Assembly: GCA_025455445.1 (NCBI GenBank)
Contig: JALOMN010000129.1
Span: 1-5,677 of the forward strand
Direction of reading: 5' to 3'
Origin: Cyclobacteriaceae bacterium
GTDB taxonomy: Bacteria > Bacteroidota > Bacteroidia > Cytophagales > Cyclobacteriaceae
DNA length: 5,677 nt
The notes beneath the pieces were generated by a model. It did no database searches and had not been told where the DNA came from. It worked only from the letters and a program-made list of their open reading frames with translations. Within the stretch, counting starts at the first letter, position 1. Every line of letters starts with the position of its first letter. Shown piece after piece: positions 1-5,677 of the stretch. The translations under genes and the position numbers were made by a program.

Positions 1-712
1 GAAATACATCTTTTACCTTTTTGCCGGTGCGCGCCACAATGCGATCGAAATACATTTGTGCCCACGGTGGTATACCCGAAATTAGGGTCATGTCTGCCTG
101 AATGGTCTCGTCAATTATTCTATCGAGCTTCGCCTCCCAATCTTCTATGCAGTTTGTCTCATAACTCGGCTTCTGATTCGTACGCAAATAGCCAGGCACA
201 TGATGATTTACAATTCCGGAAAGTCGTCCTGTTTTGATTCCCGCCTTTTCATCCAATTCAGGGCTACCGGAAAGAAAGATCAAACCGCCATCCAGAAAAG
301 AGGCATTGCCGGTTTCGTGTACATAACTGAGCAGTGCATTTCGGGCGCTATTGATATGGTTGGGTACTGAATCTTTCGTGATAGGAATATACTTGGTGCC
401 CGAAGTGGTGCCCGAAGTTTTGGCAAAATAGGCTGGCTTACCCTTCCATAAAATATCTGGCTCGCCATGAAGCACCTTCTCCACATAGGGCTTTAAGGCC
501 TCATAATCGCGTATCGGCACTTGCTTTCTAAATTCTGCATAGTTTTGAATCGACTCAAAACCATGATCGCGACCGAATAACGTATTGGCTCCCGTTTGAA
601 CCAGGTTGTTAAATATTTTATGTTGGAATTTTACAGGATTTGATGACCACTCTTTGGTTTGAGCAGCCACATAAGCAGCAAACGGTTTGGCTAATACGGA
701 TCGAATTCCCAT
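1..712 (-). CDS. GH3-family acyl-acid-amido synthetase-like protein (N-terminal part, cut by window edge)
   Basis: The minus strand is open from an ATG at 712-710 to the left edge: 237 codons without a stop, with the C-terminal half missing. The protein begins MGIRSVLAKPF and carries the nucleotide-binding motif FAKTSGTTSGTKYIP (about residues 96-110), which fits the adenylate-forming P-loop of the GH3 family. Other parts that fit the family are FLSGSPEL (146-153), GRLSGIV (162-168) and ISGIPPWAQMYFDRI (211-225). Plant GH3 enzymes adenylate carboxylic acids such as auxin or jasmonate and join them to amino acids. Bacteroidota homologues are common, about 500 residues long, and their substrates are generally unknown, so no reaction is assigned here. 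No signal peptide is seen, so it is presumably cytoplasmic. The start is chosen because this N-terminus looks typical of bacterial homologues and the next in-frame Met is near residue 208. There is no Shine-Dalgarno sequence. It is divergent from the htrA-type gene. Confidence 0.9.
   Translation of the reverse strand, partial: MGIRSVLAKPFAAYVAAQTKEWSSNPVKFQHKIFNNLVQTGANTLFGRDHGFESIQNYAEFRKQVPIRDYEALKPYVEKVLHGEPDILWKGKPAYFAKTSGTTSGTKYIPITKDSVPNHINSARNALLSYVHETGNASFLDGGLIFLSGSPELDEKAGIKTGRLSGIVNHHVPGYLRTNQKPSYETNCIEDWEAKLDRIIDETIQADMTLISGIPPWAQMYFDRIVARTGKKVKDVF
395..418 (-). repeat. Perfect 12-bp tandem duplication inside the GH3 P-loop codons
   Basis: Two adjacent identical copies of GGTGCCCGAAGT (395-406 and 407-418, plus strand) encode TSGT-TSGT on the minus strand, at residues 99-106 of the GH3-like protein. 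The repeat makes up the core of the nucleotide-binding loop. Because the family motif itself is of the S/T-S-G-T-T-S-G type, the amino-acid repeat is probably ancestral. What is unusual is only that the codons are also identical. Confidence 0.85.
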
Positions 713-718
713 AGAATG

Positions 719-750
719 CAAAAGTAACCTTAACGGGCGGAGGCTGCAAA
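719..750 (-). promoter_or_regulatory. Candidate Bacteroidota-type promoter for the GH3 gene
   Basis: Read on the minus strand, TTTG (750-747) is followed after 20 bp by TACTTTTG (726-719), a full match to the Bacteroidota -33 TTTG / -7 TAnnTTTG consensus at normal spacing. The -7 element ends only 6 bp before the start codon (712-710). Transcription would therefore start at, or within a few bases of, the ATG, giving a leaderless or near-leaderless mRNA. The match is seen directly; its activity is inferred. Confidence 0.5.
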
Positions 751-782
751 CTGAATAACCGACTGACAAACATTCAGACTTT

Positions 783-790
783 TATATTTG
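783..790 (+). promoter_or_regulatory. Candidate -7 element for the htrA-type gene
   Basis: TATATTTG matches the Bacteroidota -7 consensus TAnnTTTG and lies 81 bp before the protease start codon. No clear TTTG or TTG -33 element is found about 19-21 bp upstream, so the call is weak. A transcript from here would have a leader of roughly 75 nt. The rest of the 159-bp divergent region 713-871 shows only a short near-palindrome at 826-837. Confidence 0.3.
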
Positions 791-825
791 GGACAATTTT
801 TGAAGAGGTACAAACTAAGTTTAAG

Positions 826-837
826 TAACATCTGTTA
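826..837. repeat. Short inverted repeat TAACA-TC-TGTTA upstream of htrA
   Basis: Two 5-bp arms with a 2-bp centre lie 34 bp before the protease start codon, downstream of the candidate -7 element. It could be a small operator or leader hairpin, but an inverted repeat this short is expected by chance in AT-rich intergenic DNA. No regulator family is implied. Confidence 0.25.
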
Positions 838-871
838 TCTGCATTCGTTGGAGTAGTTAAAATTCGTTTTT

Positions 872-2308
872 ATGAATACGTTGAAAACAATTATTGTTGG
901 ATTTATTGCCGGTTTGGCTGGTGCCTATGCATTGTTTACCTATCAACAGGAAAAACAACTGAGAGAACAAAAAGAACAACAGTATCAGGCCACCGATTAC
1001 AAGCCTTCAGAAGTATATCGTCCTAACATAGTTGAATCGGATCATTCAAATGCACCTGCTTCTATCGAAGAAGATTTTACTTTTTCTGCCAAGAAAGCCA
1101 CACCCAGCGTAGTCTATATCAATAGTATTTCAAAAGGCAGCCAGGCTTACTCCTATTGGGATTTATTATTTGGCGGCAGTGGCTCACAAACGCAGGTGAG
1201 CAGCGGTTCGGGAGTAATCTTTACCACAGACGGATACATCGTAACTAATAACCACGTAATTGAATCTGCTGAAAAAATTCAAGTGTTGTATAATAAAAAA
1301 TCATATGAGGCCGAACTCATCGGCACAGATCCATCTACTGATCTGGCCGTTCTTAAAATCAATGAAACCAACCTGCCAGCCATTACAATAGGAAGTTCAA
1401 AAAATGTTGCCGTGGGTGAATGGGTGGTAGCAGTTGGAAATCCATTTTCGTTAAGTTCAACAGTAACCGCAGGTATTGTGAGCGCCAAGGGCAGAAGAAT
1501 TAATGTGGTGGATGATCGTTTCCCCATAGAATCATTTATTCAAACCGATGCGGCCATTAACCCTGGTAATAGTGGTGGCGCATTAGTAAATAAAAATGGC
1601 GAATTGATTGGTATCAATACAGCCATTCTTTCGCGCACCGGTTCATACACCGGTTATGCATTTGCTGTGCCGATTGATATTGCCAGAAAAGTTGTGGAGG
1701 ATTTAATCAAACATGGTGTAGTTCAAAAGGCCATCTTAGGCGGCCGTGTAATTGAATATGATTATCAAAACGCACAGAAGTTTGGGCTTAATAGCAATGT
1801 GAAGGAATTTAAAGGTGTGTTGCTTGGCAAGGTAGATAAATCAGGAGCAGCCGCTGCCGCGGGATTAAAGGAAGGCGACATTATCACAAAAATTAATAAT
1901 GTTGAAATTAACAGCGAAAGTGCTTTTGAAGAAGAATTAAGTTACCGCTATCCCGGTGATAAAATCAACATCACCTACATTCGAAATGAAGAAGCTAACA
2001 ACACTACTATAACATTGCTAAATAAAAATGGCGATACCAGTCTTGTGAAGCGGAGAATATATTCAGACGCAACGGTAGGTGCGAGCCTCGAAGCAGTAGA
2101 TTATGGTGTGAAAGTATTTAAAATCAATAATGGAATTTTCAAAAAGCTGGGCATGCAGGAAAATTACACAATTGTCTACATCAATCGCCAGCGTGTAAAA
2201 GATCCGCAGGATGTGATTGAATTCTTCAACAAATACAAAGGTCGTGTGTATATGGTAGGAATAAACAGCTTGAAACAAGAAGTACCTTATTCGTTTACGC
2301 TGCAATAA
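872..2308 (+). CDS. htrA: HtrA/DegP-type trypsin-like serine protease, membrane-anchored, PDZ-containing
   Basis: Complete 478-residue protein. HtrA proteases degrade or refold misfolded envelope proteins without ATP, usually as trimers or larger cages in the periplasm. Residues about 5-23 are hydrophobic, forming an uncleaved anchor or signal peptide, followed by a charged, Gln/Glu/Lys-rich stretch (25-38) and a linker to about 70. The protease domain spans about 72-275 with the triad His128 (TNNHVI), Asp157 (TDLAVL) and Ser234 (NPGNSGGAL); all three are present, so it should be active. A first PDZ domain covers about 288-385 (KGVLLGKVDKSGAA, GLKEGDII). The tail from about 400 to 478 resembles a shorter, divergent second PDZ domain. 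Length is normal for Bacteroidota DegP/DegQ-like proteins. No Shine-Dalgarno is seen; the start is supported by the membrane segment directly after it. It is divergent from the GH3 gene and convergent with dnaA, so probably monocistronic. The symbol names the family; DegP and DegQ cannot be told apart here. Confidence 0.95.
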   Translation: MNTLKTIIVGFIAGLAGAYALFTYQQEKQLREQKEQQYQATDYKPSEVYRPNIVESDHSNAPASIEEDFTFSAKKATPSVVYINSISKGSQAYSYWDLLFGGSGSQTQVSSGSGVIFTTDGYIVTNNHVIESAEKIQVLYNKKSYEAELIGTDPSTDLAVLKINETNLPAITIGSSKNVAVGEWVVAVGNPFSLSSTVTAGIVSAKGRRINVVDDRFPIESFIQTDAAINPGNSGGALVNKNGELIGINTAILSRTGSYTGYAFAVPIDIARKVVEDLIKHGVVQKAILGGRVIEYDYQNAQKFGLNSNVKEFKGVLLGKVDKSGAAAAAGLKEGDIITKINNVEINSESAFEEELSYRYPGDKINITYIRNEEANNTTITLLNKNGDTSLVKRRIYSDATVGASLEAVDYGVKVFKINNGIFKKLGMQENYTIVYINRQRVKDPQDVIEFFNKYKGRVYMVGINSLKQEVPYSFTLQ

Positions 2309-2322
2309 AAAGTAAACAGGTT

Positions 2323-3753
2323 TTAAGAAGCAGTCATGCGTGACTTGAATTTTTTAGTCAGGTCTTCGACACTGTTCTTAAAATTCGCATCGGTTTTCAT
2401 CATATCCTCGACTGATTCAAGGGCATGAATAACGGTGCTGTGGTCGCGACCGCCAAAGTTTTCGCCAATCAATGCTAATGTAAGCTGCGTGTAACGCTTG
2501 CAGAAATACATAGCAACCTGGCGTGGTATTACAATCTCACGCTTTTTCAGTTTACTCTTCATCTGCTCCAGCTCAACTTTAAAGTAATCAGCTACGGTTT
2601 TCTGTATATAATCTACACTCACATCTGATTGAATCTCCTTCACAATATTCTTCAACACTTCCTTCGCTAATTCGAGATCGATTTCCTTTTTCAGCAGTGT
2701 GGCATGAAATAATAAGGAGTTAAGCACACCTTCCATATCACGCAGGTTGGTATCCACGCTGTATGCTAGGTATTCAGCCACTTCAGTAGATATTTCGATA
2801 CCATCCGACTGCATCTTATTATGAATGATGGCCAGTTTAGTCTCGAAGTCAGGTTCTTGTAAATCGGCAGTAAGGCCCCATTTAAATCTTGATAGCAAGC
2901 GCTCCTGAAAGCCTTTCAAATCACGCGGTGGGCAATCGCTGGTCATGATAATCTGCTTACCCGACTGATGCAATTGATTAAAGATATGAAAGAACATTTC
3001 CTGCGTTTTTTCACGACCAGCAAGAAACTGCACATCATCCAGAATCAACAAATCAACCTGCAAATAGTAATTCTGGAATTCCTGAATTTTATGATTCTGA
3101 AGCGCATTTAAAAACTGGCTGGTAAAATCATTCTGGTCGATATATAACACAATCTTTTCAGGAAGATTTTTCTTAATCTCATTACCGATGGCTTGCACCA
3201 AATGTGTTTTGCCTACACCCACGCCACCATAGAGCATAAGCGGATTGAATGAAGTTACACCGGGCTTTTTAGCTACTGCCACACCTGCAGAGCGCGCCAA
3301 CCGATTGCAATCTCCTTCTACAAAGTTTTCGAATGTATAATTAGGATTGAGTCTTGAATTAACCGTTTGCGGATTAAGCGCTTTCACGCTAAAAGGAGAA
3401 TACACTTCCGGTACTCCATTAGAAGCTTGATTGGGATATCGTTTGGTTCCTGCACCATTTGGATAGTTCACCATTAGTGGAGGATTCTTCTGATTACCGC
3501 TGTCAACAATCACCGAATATTCTAACCTGCCATTGGGGCCCATTATTTGGTGTATCGCCTTTCTCAAAACGGGAACATAATGTTCTTCAAGCCATTCATA
3601 GAAAAACTGCGAAGGCACCTGAATAGTAAGCACATCGCCTTCACTCTTAAGAGGCGTAATTGGTTTAAACCAGGTATTAAAGTTTTGCTCGTCTACTTCA
3701 TTTCGAATTACACCGAGGCAATCACTCCATACTGTTGCACAATCAATTACCAT
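2323..3753 (-). CDS. dnaA: Chromosomal replication initiator protein DnaA
   Basis: Complete 476-residue DnaA, the AAA+ ATPase that binds DnaA boxes at oriC, melts the duplex and helps load the replicative helicase. Domain I (about 1-85) has the typical CLGVIRNEVDEQNFNTWF pattern for self-interaction and helicase contact. Domain II (about 86-135) is a short, Asn/Pro-rich linker. Domain III contains Walker A GGVGVGKT (176-183), Walker B LLILDD (235-240), sensor I TSD (271-273), the box VII arginine finger Arg289 in SRF, and sensor II Arg338 in NLRDMEGVLN. Domain IV (about 375-476) has the DNA-binding signature GGRDHSTVIHA (434-444). All key residues are intact and the length is normal. The start fits because domain I begins at once (VWSDCLG). 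It converges on htrA and diverges from mutA. No dnaN or other replication gene is adjacent. Confidence 0.98.
   Translation of the reverse strand: MVIDCATVWSDCLGVIRNEVDEQNFNTWFKPITPLKSEGDVLTIQVPSQFFYEWLEEHYVPVLRKAIHQIMGPNGRLEYSVIVDSGNQKNPPLMVNYPNGAGTKRYPNQASNGVPEVYSPFSVKALNPQTVNSRLNPNYTFENFVEGDCNRLARSAGVAVAKKPGVTSFNPLMLYGGVGVGKTHLVQAIGNEIKKNLPEKIVLYIDQNDFTSQFLNALQNHKIQEFQNYYLQVDLLILDDVQFLAGREKTQEMFFHIFNQLHQSGKQIIMTSDCPPRDLKGFQERLLSRFKWGLTADLQEPDFETKLAIIHNKMQSDGIEISTEVAEYLAYSVDTNLRDMEGVLNSLLFHATLLKKEIDLELAKEVLKNIVKEIQSDVSVDYIQKTVADYFKVELEQMKSKLKKREIVIPRQVAMYFCKRYTQLTLALIGENFGGRDHSTVIHALESVEDMMKTDANFKNSVEDLTKKFKSRMTAS
2332..2355 (+). terminator. Possible weak intrinsic terminator for htrA inside the dnaA 3' end
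   Basis: A 5-bp stem AGTCA/TGACT (2332-2336 with 2341-2345, loop TGCG) is followed four bases later by a run of six T (2350-2355). It lies 24 bp after the htrA stop codon, within the last codons of the convergent dnaA gene. The stem is short and the T-run is not directly adjacent, so this is a weak candidate. The 14-bp gap 2309-2322 itself contains no hairpin. Confidence 0.3.
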
Positions 3754-3770
3754 TCAAATATTAGCTAGCG

Positions 3771-3782
3771 ATTTTTAAAAAT
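3771..3782. repeat. 12-bp palindrome ATTTTTAAAAAT in the dnaA upstream region
   Basis: A perfect A/T-only palindrome, 18 bp before the dnaA start codon and beside GCTAGC (3764-3769). It would fall near the start of the dnaA transcript if the candidate promoter is right. A/T-only palindromes are common in such DNA, so a function is not claimed. Confidence 0.35.
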
Positions 3783-3813
3783 TTATGTACCTTTTTTTCA
3801 GAAGGGAGACAAA
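3782..3813 (-). promoter_or_regulatory. Possible dnaA promoter
   Basis: Read on the minus strand, TTTG (3813-3810) is followed after 20 bp by TACATAAA (3789-3782). The -33 part matches the Bacteroidota consensus and the -7 part matches only TAnnT. Position and spacing are sensible: the -7 element ends 28 bp before the dnaA start codon, giving a leader of about 20 nt. The spacer includes an A7 run. This is the best candidate found, but it is weak. Confidence 0.25.
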
Positions 3814-3833
3814 GGTGTAAAAATTTGAAGAAC

Positions 3834-3873
3834 AAAAAAAACAAAAAATCACCTTGCTTTTCTTGTTTTTTTT
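3834..3873. repeat. A8/T8 inverted repeat in the dnaA-mutA divergent region
   Basis: AAAAAAAACAA (3834-3844) and TTGTTTTTTTT (3863-3873) are perfect 11-bp inverted arms. The pairing continues inward by 4 A:T pairs after one bulged C, leaving a 9-nt loop (3849-3857). It sits near the middle of the 207-bp region between two divergent genes, so a terminator role is unlikely. Phased A/T tracts could bend DNA or act as UP-like elements for one or both promoters (inference). No DnaA box (TTATnCACA) is present around it. Confidence 0.6.
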
Positions 3874-3907
3874 ATTGTAACTAAACCTGATTAAAATCAT
3901 AAATTAA

Positions 3908-3952
3908 TTGCAATAGTCATTACTTACATCCAATTTGAAACCACTATTGCAA
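3908..3952. promoter_or_regulatory. 10-bp perfect inverted repeat upstream of mutA (candidate operator or leader hairpin)
   Basis: TTGCAATAGT (3908-3917) and ACTATTGCAA (3943-3952) are exact reverse complements separated by 25 bp. The second arm ends 8 bp before the mutA ATG. Each arm contains the self-complementary hexamer TTGCAA, and the first lies in the 8-bp palindrome ATTGCAAT. The arrangement fits either two operator sites 39 bp apart or an mRNA hairpin beside the start codon. A weak promoter candidate lies between them: TTG at 3908-3910, then 19 bp, then CCAATTTG at 3930-3937, with a poor TA part. The binding factor is unknown. Confidence 0.4.
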
Positions 3953-3960
3953 ACGATACA

Positions 3961-5064
3961 ATGGGTTCAGATCACAATACATTTATACCTTTTGCAAATT
4001 CAACCCGCGAGGATTGGCTCAAAGTTGCAAAACAGGAGATTCCGGAGAGTTCAACAATCAACGACCTCTCTATCATAAAAGGCGAATTGGAAATTCAGCC
4101 CATTTACTTTCCTCCCGAAAAGGCTGAATCCAGCGCATTTACACTAAATGCTTCTTCTAACGAATATCGAGGAGCCCGAAGTTGGGTGAATATGCCTCGA
4201 ATTGAGGTAAATGACGAAGTATCTGCAAACAATAAATCAATCGATTACTTACACTCAGGCGCTGACGGAATATTATTTGAATTAAAAAAAGAGCAAATCA
4301 ATATTGAAAAACTTTTAAAGGATATTCAGTTAGACATTTGCCCGGTTTCATTTTTACTGGAAAACGGACACTCTAGTGTTGCACTAGATTTTGCAGATTT
4401 TGCCGCTAAGAATTATAGCAAAGAATCTATCAGTGGCACTATTCTCTGGAAAGAGCTTCCCGCGAAGATCAATGATATTTCTGTGGCATTTCACTCTTTT
4501 ACAAATTTCTTCCCGCTGGGATTTCAATTAAATGATCAAAAGGAAGTTGCGCTTCAAATTGCGGAAGGCCTGGTTAACGCTGTTGCTTTAATCGAGAATA
4601 TAGTGGGTAAGGGAATCGCGCCTCAGCAAGTGATTAATCAAATTGGTTTTTCTGTTGCGGTGGATACGGATTTCTTTTTAGAGATCGCCAAATTAAAATC
4701 ACTGCGTTTGTTGTGGCAACAAATTGCCGGTGCCTATAAAACAAATTTAACGTCACTGCACATTCATGCATTTTCACATCCCTGGATAAATGAACGCTAT
4801 CAGCCGCATGGCAATATGATTAAGGCGACCACCGCAGCCATGGCAGCGATTTTAGGTGGTTGCGACAGTCTCACCATCGAGCCTGAAGATAGTAACAACA
4901 CCATGATGTGTCGCATTGCACGCAATGTTTCATCTGTCATTCGTGACGAATCGCACTTTTCAAAAATTGCCGATGCAACAGCCGGTTCTTTCTATCTCGA
5001 AGAACTAACTACACAACTTTCAGTGAAGGCCTGGAAAAAATTTCAACTAGCAGTAACCGAATGA
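3961..5064 (+). CDS. mutA: Methylmalonyl-CoA mutase small (non-catalytic) subunit, short form
   Basis: Complete 367-residue protein. The small subunit pairs with MutB in the adenosylcobalamin-dependent enzyme that interconverts succinyl-CoA and (R)-methylmalonyl-CoA; by family knowledge it is structural and not catalytic. The N-terminus (about 10-50: [17 protein letters not shown], then ELEIQPIYF) matches the dimer-forming arm of small subunits. Residues about 95-350 form the mutase TIM-barrel region, including [25 protein letters not shown] (start near 228), [16 protein letters not shown] (293-308), [14 protein letters not shown] (318-331) and [13 protein letters not shown] (338-350). The protein ends right after the barrel. 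Classical small subunits are about 610-640 residues because they keep a degenerate cobalamin-binding-like C-terminal domain, which is absent here. No stop-interrupted remnant follows: mutB begins within the mutA stop. The start has no Shine-Dalgarno. The stop overlaps the mutB start as ATGA, so the two are co-translated. Confidence 0.93.
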   Translation: MGSDHNTFIPFANSTREDWLKVAKQEIPESSTINDLSIIKGELEIQPIYFPPEKAESSAFTLNASSNEYRGARSWVNMPRIEVNDEVSANNKSIDYLHSGADGILFELKKEQINIEKLLKDIQLDICPVSFLLENGHSSVALDFADFAAKNYSKESISGTILWKELPAKINDISVAFHSFTNFFPLGFQLNDQKEVALQIAEGLVNAVALIENIVGKGIAPQQVINQIGFSVAVDTDFFLEIAKLKSLRLLWQQIAGAYKTNLTSLHIHAFSHPWINERYQPHGNMIKATTAAMAAILGGCDSLTIEPEDSNNTMMCRIARNVSSVIRDESHFSKIADATAGSFYLEELTTQLSVKAWKKFQLAVTE

Positions 5065-5677
5065 AACCCGATTTCTCAAAAATAAAATTCAATCAGTTTA
5101 CAACTTCACCTGTTGAAAGTAAACACACTGCCTGGATATCCCCCGAGAAAATCGAAGTAAAACCAATTATTACTTCAGAAGATAGTGATACCAACCTCTT
5201 AAAAAATTCCTCTGCCGGCATTGCTCCCTTTCTGCGTGGGCCCTATGCTACGATGTATACGGTGCGGCCATGGACCATCAGACAATACGCAGGTTTCTCT
5301 ACCGCAAAAGAATCAAATGCATTTTACAGAAGAAATCTTGCTGCCGGCCAAAAAGGATTATCGGTTGCATTTGATTTGGCCACGCATCGTGGTTACGATT
5401 CAGATCATCCGCGTGTAACTGGCGATGTGGGAAAAGCAGGTGTAGCCATCGATACCGTAGAGGATATGAAAATCCTATTCGATCAAATTCCGTTGGATAA
5501 AATGTCGGTATCGATGACCATGAATGGTGCGGTAATTCCTATCATGGCATTTTATATTGTAGCTGCAGAAGAACAAGGTGTTCAACCCAATCAACTCAAT
5601 GGTACCATACAAAATGATATCCTAAAAGAATTTATGGTGCGCAACACCTACATCTATCCACCTGCACCCTCTATGCG
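5061..5677 (+). CDS. mutB: Methylmalonyl-CoA mutase large (catalytic) subunit, N-terminal part cut by window edge
   Basis: Open from ATG 5061-5063 to the right edge: 205 codons plus two bases, roughly the first 30% of a protein of about 710-730 residues. The sequence is very close to known catalytic subunits, including the human enzyme: [20 protein letters not shown] (59-78), [17 protein letters not shown] (102-118), [20 protein letters not shown] (121-140), [13 protein letters not shown] (148-160) and [20 protein letters not shown] (182-201). By alignment to the Propionibacterium enzyme, active-site or substrate-contact residues Tyr89, Thr195, Gln197 and Arg207 correspond to Tyr76, Thr182, Gln184 and Arg194, all present. 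The catalytic His and the C-terminal cobalamin domain lie outside the window. It overlaps mutA by 4 bp (ATGA), so the start is set by translational coupling and the N-terminal homology. It uses adenosylcobalamin to isomerise methylmalonyl-CoA and succinyl-CoA in the cytoplasm. Confidence 0.96.
   Translation, partial: MKPDFSKIKFNQFTTSPVESKHTAWISPEKIEVKPIITSEDSDTNLLKNSSAGIAPFLRGPYATMYTVRPWTIRQYAGFSTAKESNAFYRRNLAAGQKGLSVAFDLATHRGYDSDHPRVTGDVGKAGVAIDTVEDMKILFDQIPLDKMSVSMTMNGAVIPIMAFYIVAAEEQGVQPNQLNGTIQNDILKEFMVRNTYIYPPAPSM

Noticed and set aside
477..485. TTCTCCACA, one mismatch from the DnaA box TTATCCACA
   Set aside because: It is a single imperfect site inside the GH3 coding region with no companions; it is expected by chance.
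280..486. Minus-strand open frame of 68 codons inside the GH3 gene
   Set aside because: It is an alternative frame of a clearly homologous GH3 coding sequence and resembles no protein I know.
1637..1660. Direct repeat of CACCGGTT with a 12-bp period
   Set aside because: The copies encode parts of the conserved RTGSYTGYAFAVP segment of the protease; no sign of a functional repeat.
3547..3768. Plus-strand open frame of 73 codons antisense to the dnaA start
   Set aside because: It mirrors the dnaA coding frame, shows no recognisable protein features and has no promoter or start signal of its own.
3754..3960. Chromosomal origin beside dnaA
   Set aside because: AT-rich DNA alone is not enough: no DnaA boxes, no dnaN or other origin-linked genes, and Bacteroidota origins are often away from dnaA.
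3880..3960. Cobalamin riboswitch in front of mutA
   Set aside because: The intergenic sequence is short and A/T-rich, and lacks the conserved B12-box core; only the simple inverted repeat is present.
4914..4927. Inverted repeat CATTGC-AC-GCAATG
   Set aside because: It lies within mutA codons for a conserved segment (CRIARN) and has a 2-nt loop, so it is best explained by coding sequence.

Overview
The window reads as chromosomal DNA of a Bacteroidota bacterium, probably of the Cytophagales or a related order (lineage inferred, not proven). The grounds are moderately AT-rich DNA, no Shine-Dalgarno-like sites before any start codon, promoter-like motifs of the Bacteroidota type (TTTG and TAnnTTTG), a DnaA of Bacteroidota style, and a two-subunit methylmalonyl-CoA mutase. 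No mobile element, phage gene, CRISPR array, tRNA or rRNA is visible. Gene order and composition look like ordinary core chromosome.

Layout from left to right: (1) positions 1-712, minus strand, the first 237 codons of a GH3-family acyl-acid-amido synthetase-like protein, cut by the left edge. (2) 713-871, a divergent intergenic region with candidate promoters in both directions. (3) 872-2308, plus strand, a complete HtrA/DegP-type periplasmic serine protease with an intact catalytic triad. (4) A 14-bp convergent gap. (5) 2323-3753, minus strand, complete dnaA. (6) 3754-3960, a 207-bp, very AT-rich divergent control region with an A8/T8 inverted repeat and a separate 10-bp perfect inverted repeat next to the following gene. 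(7) 3961-5064, plus strand, a short (367 aa) methylmalonyl-CoA mutase small subunit, mutA. (8) 5061-5677, plus strand, the first 205 codons of the catalytic large subunit mutB, overlapping mutA by 4 bp (ATGA) and cut by the right edge.

How the genes relate: mutA and mutB form a translationally coupled operon for an adenosylcobalamin enzyme that interconverts succinyl-CoA and methylmalonyl-CoA. dnaA (replication initiation), htrA (envelope protein quality control) and the GH3 gene are separate transcription units with no evident shared pathway. No DnaA-box cluster is seen beside dnaA, so there is no sign that the origin lies here.

No clearly new biological system was found. The most interesting non-coding signals are the TTGCAA cluster and inverted repeat over the mutA start, and a GH3 promoter-like match so close to its start codon that a leaderless mRNA is predicted. 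The most interesting protein-level oddity is the very short MutA.
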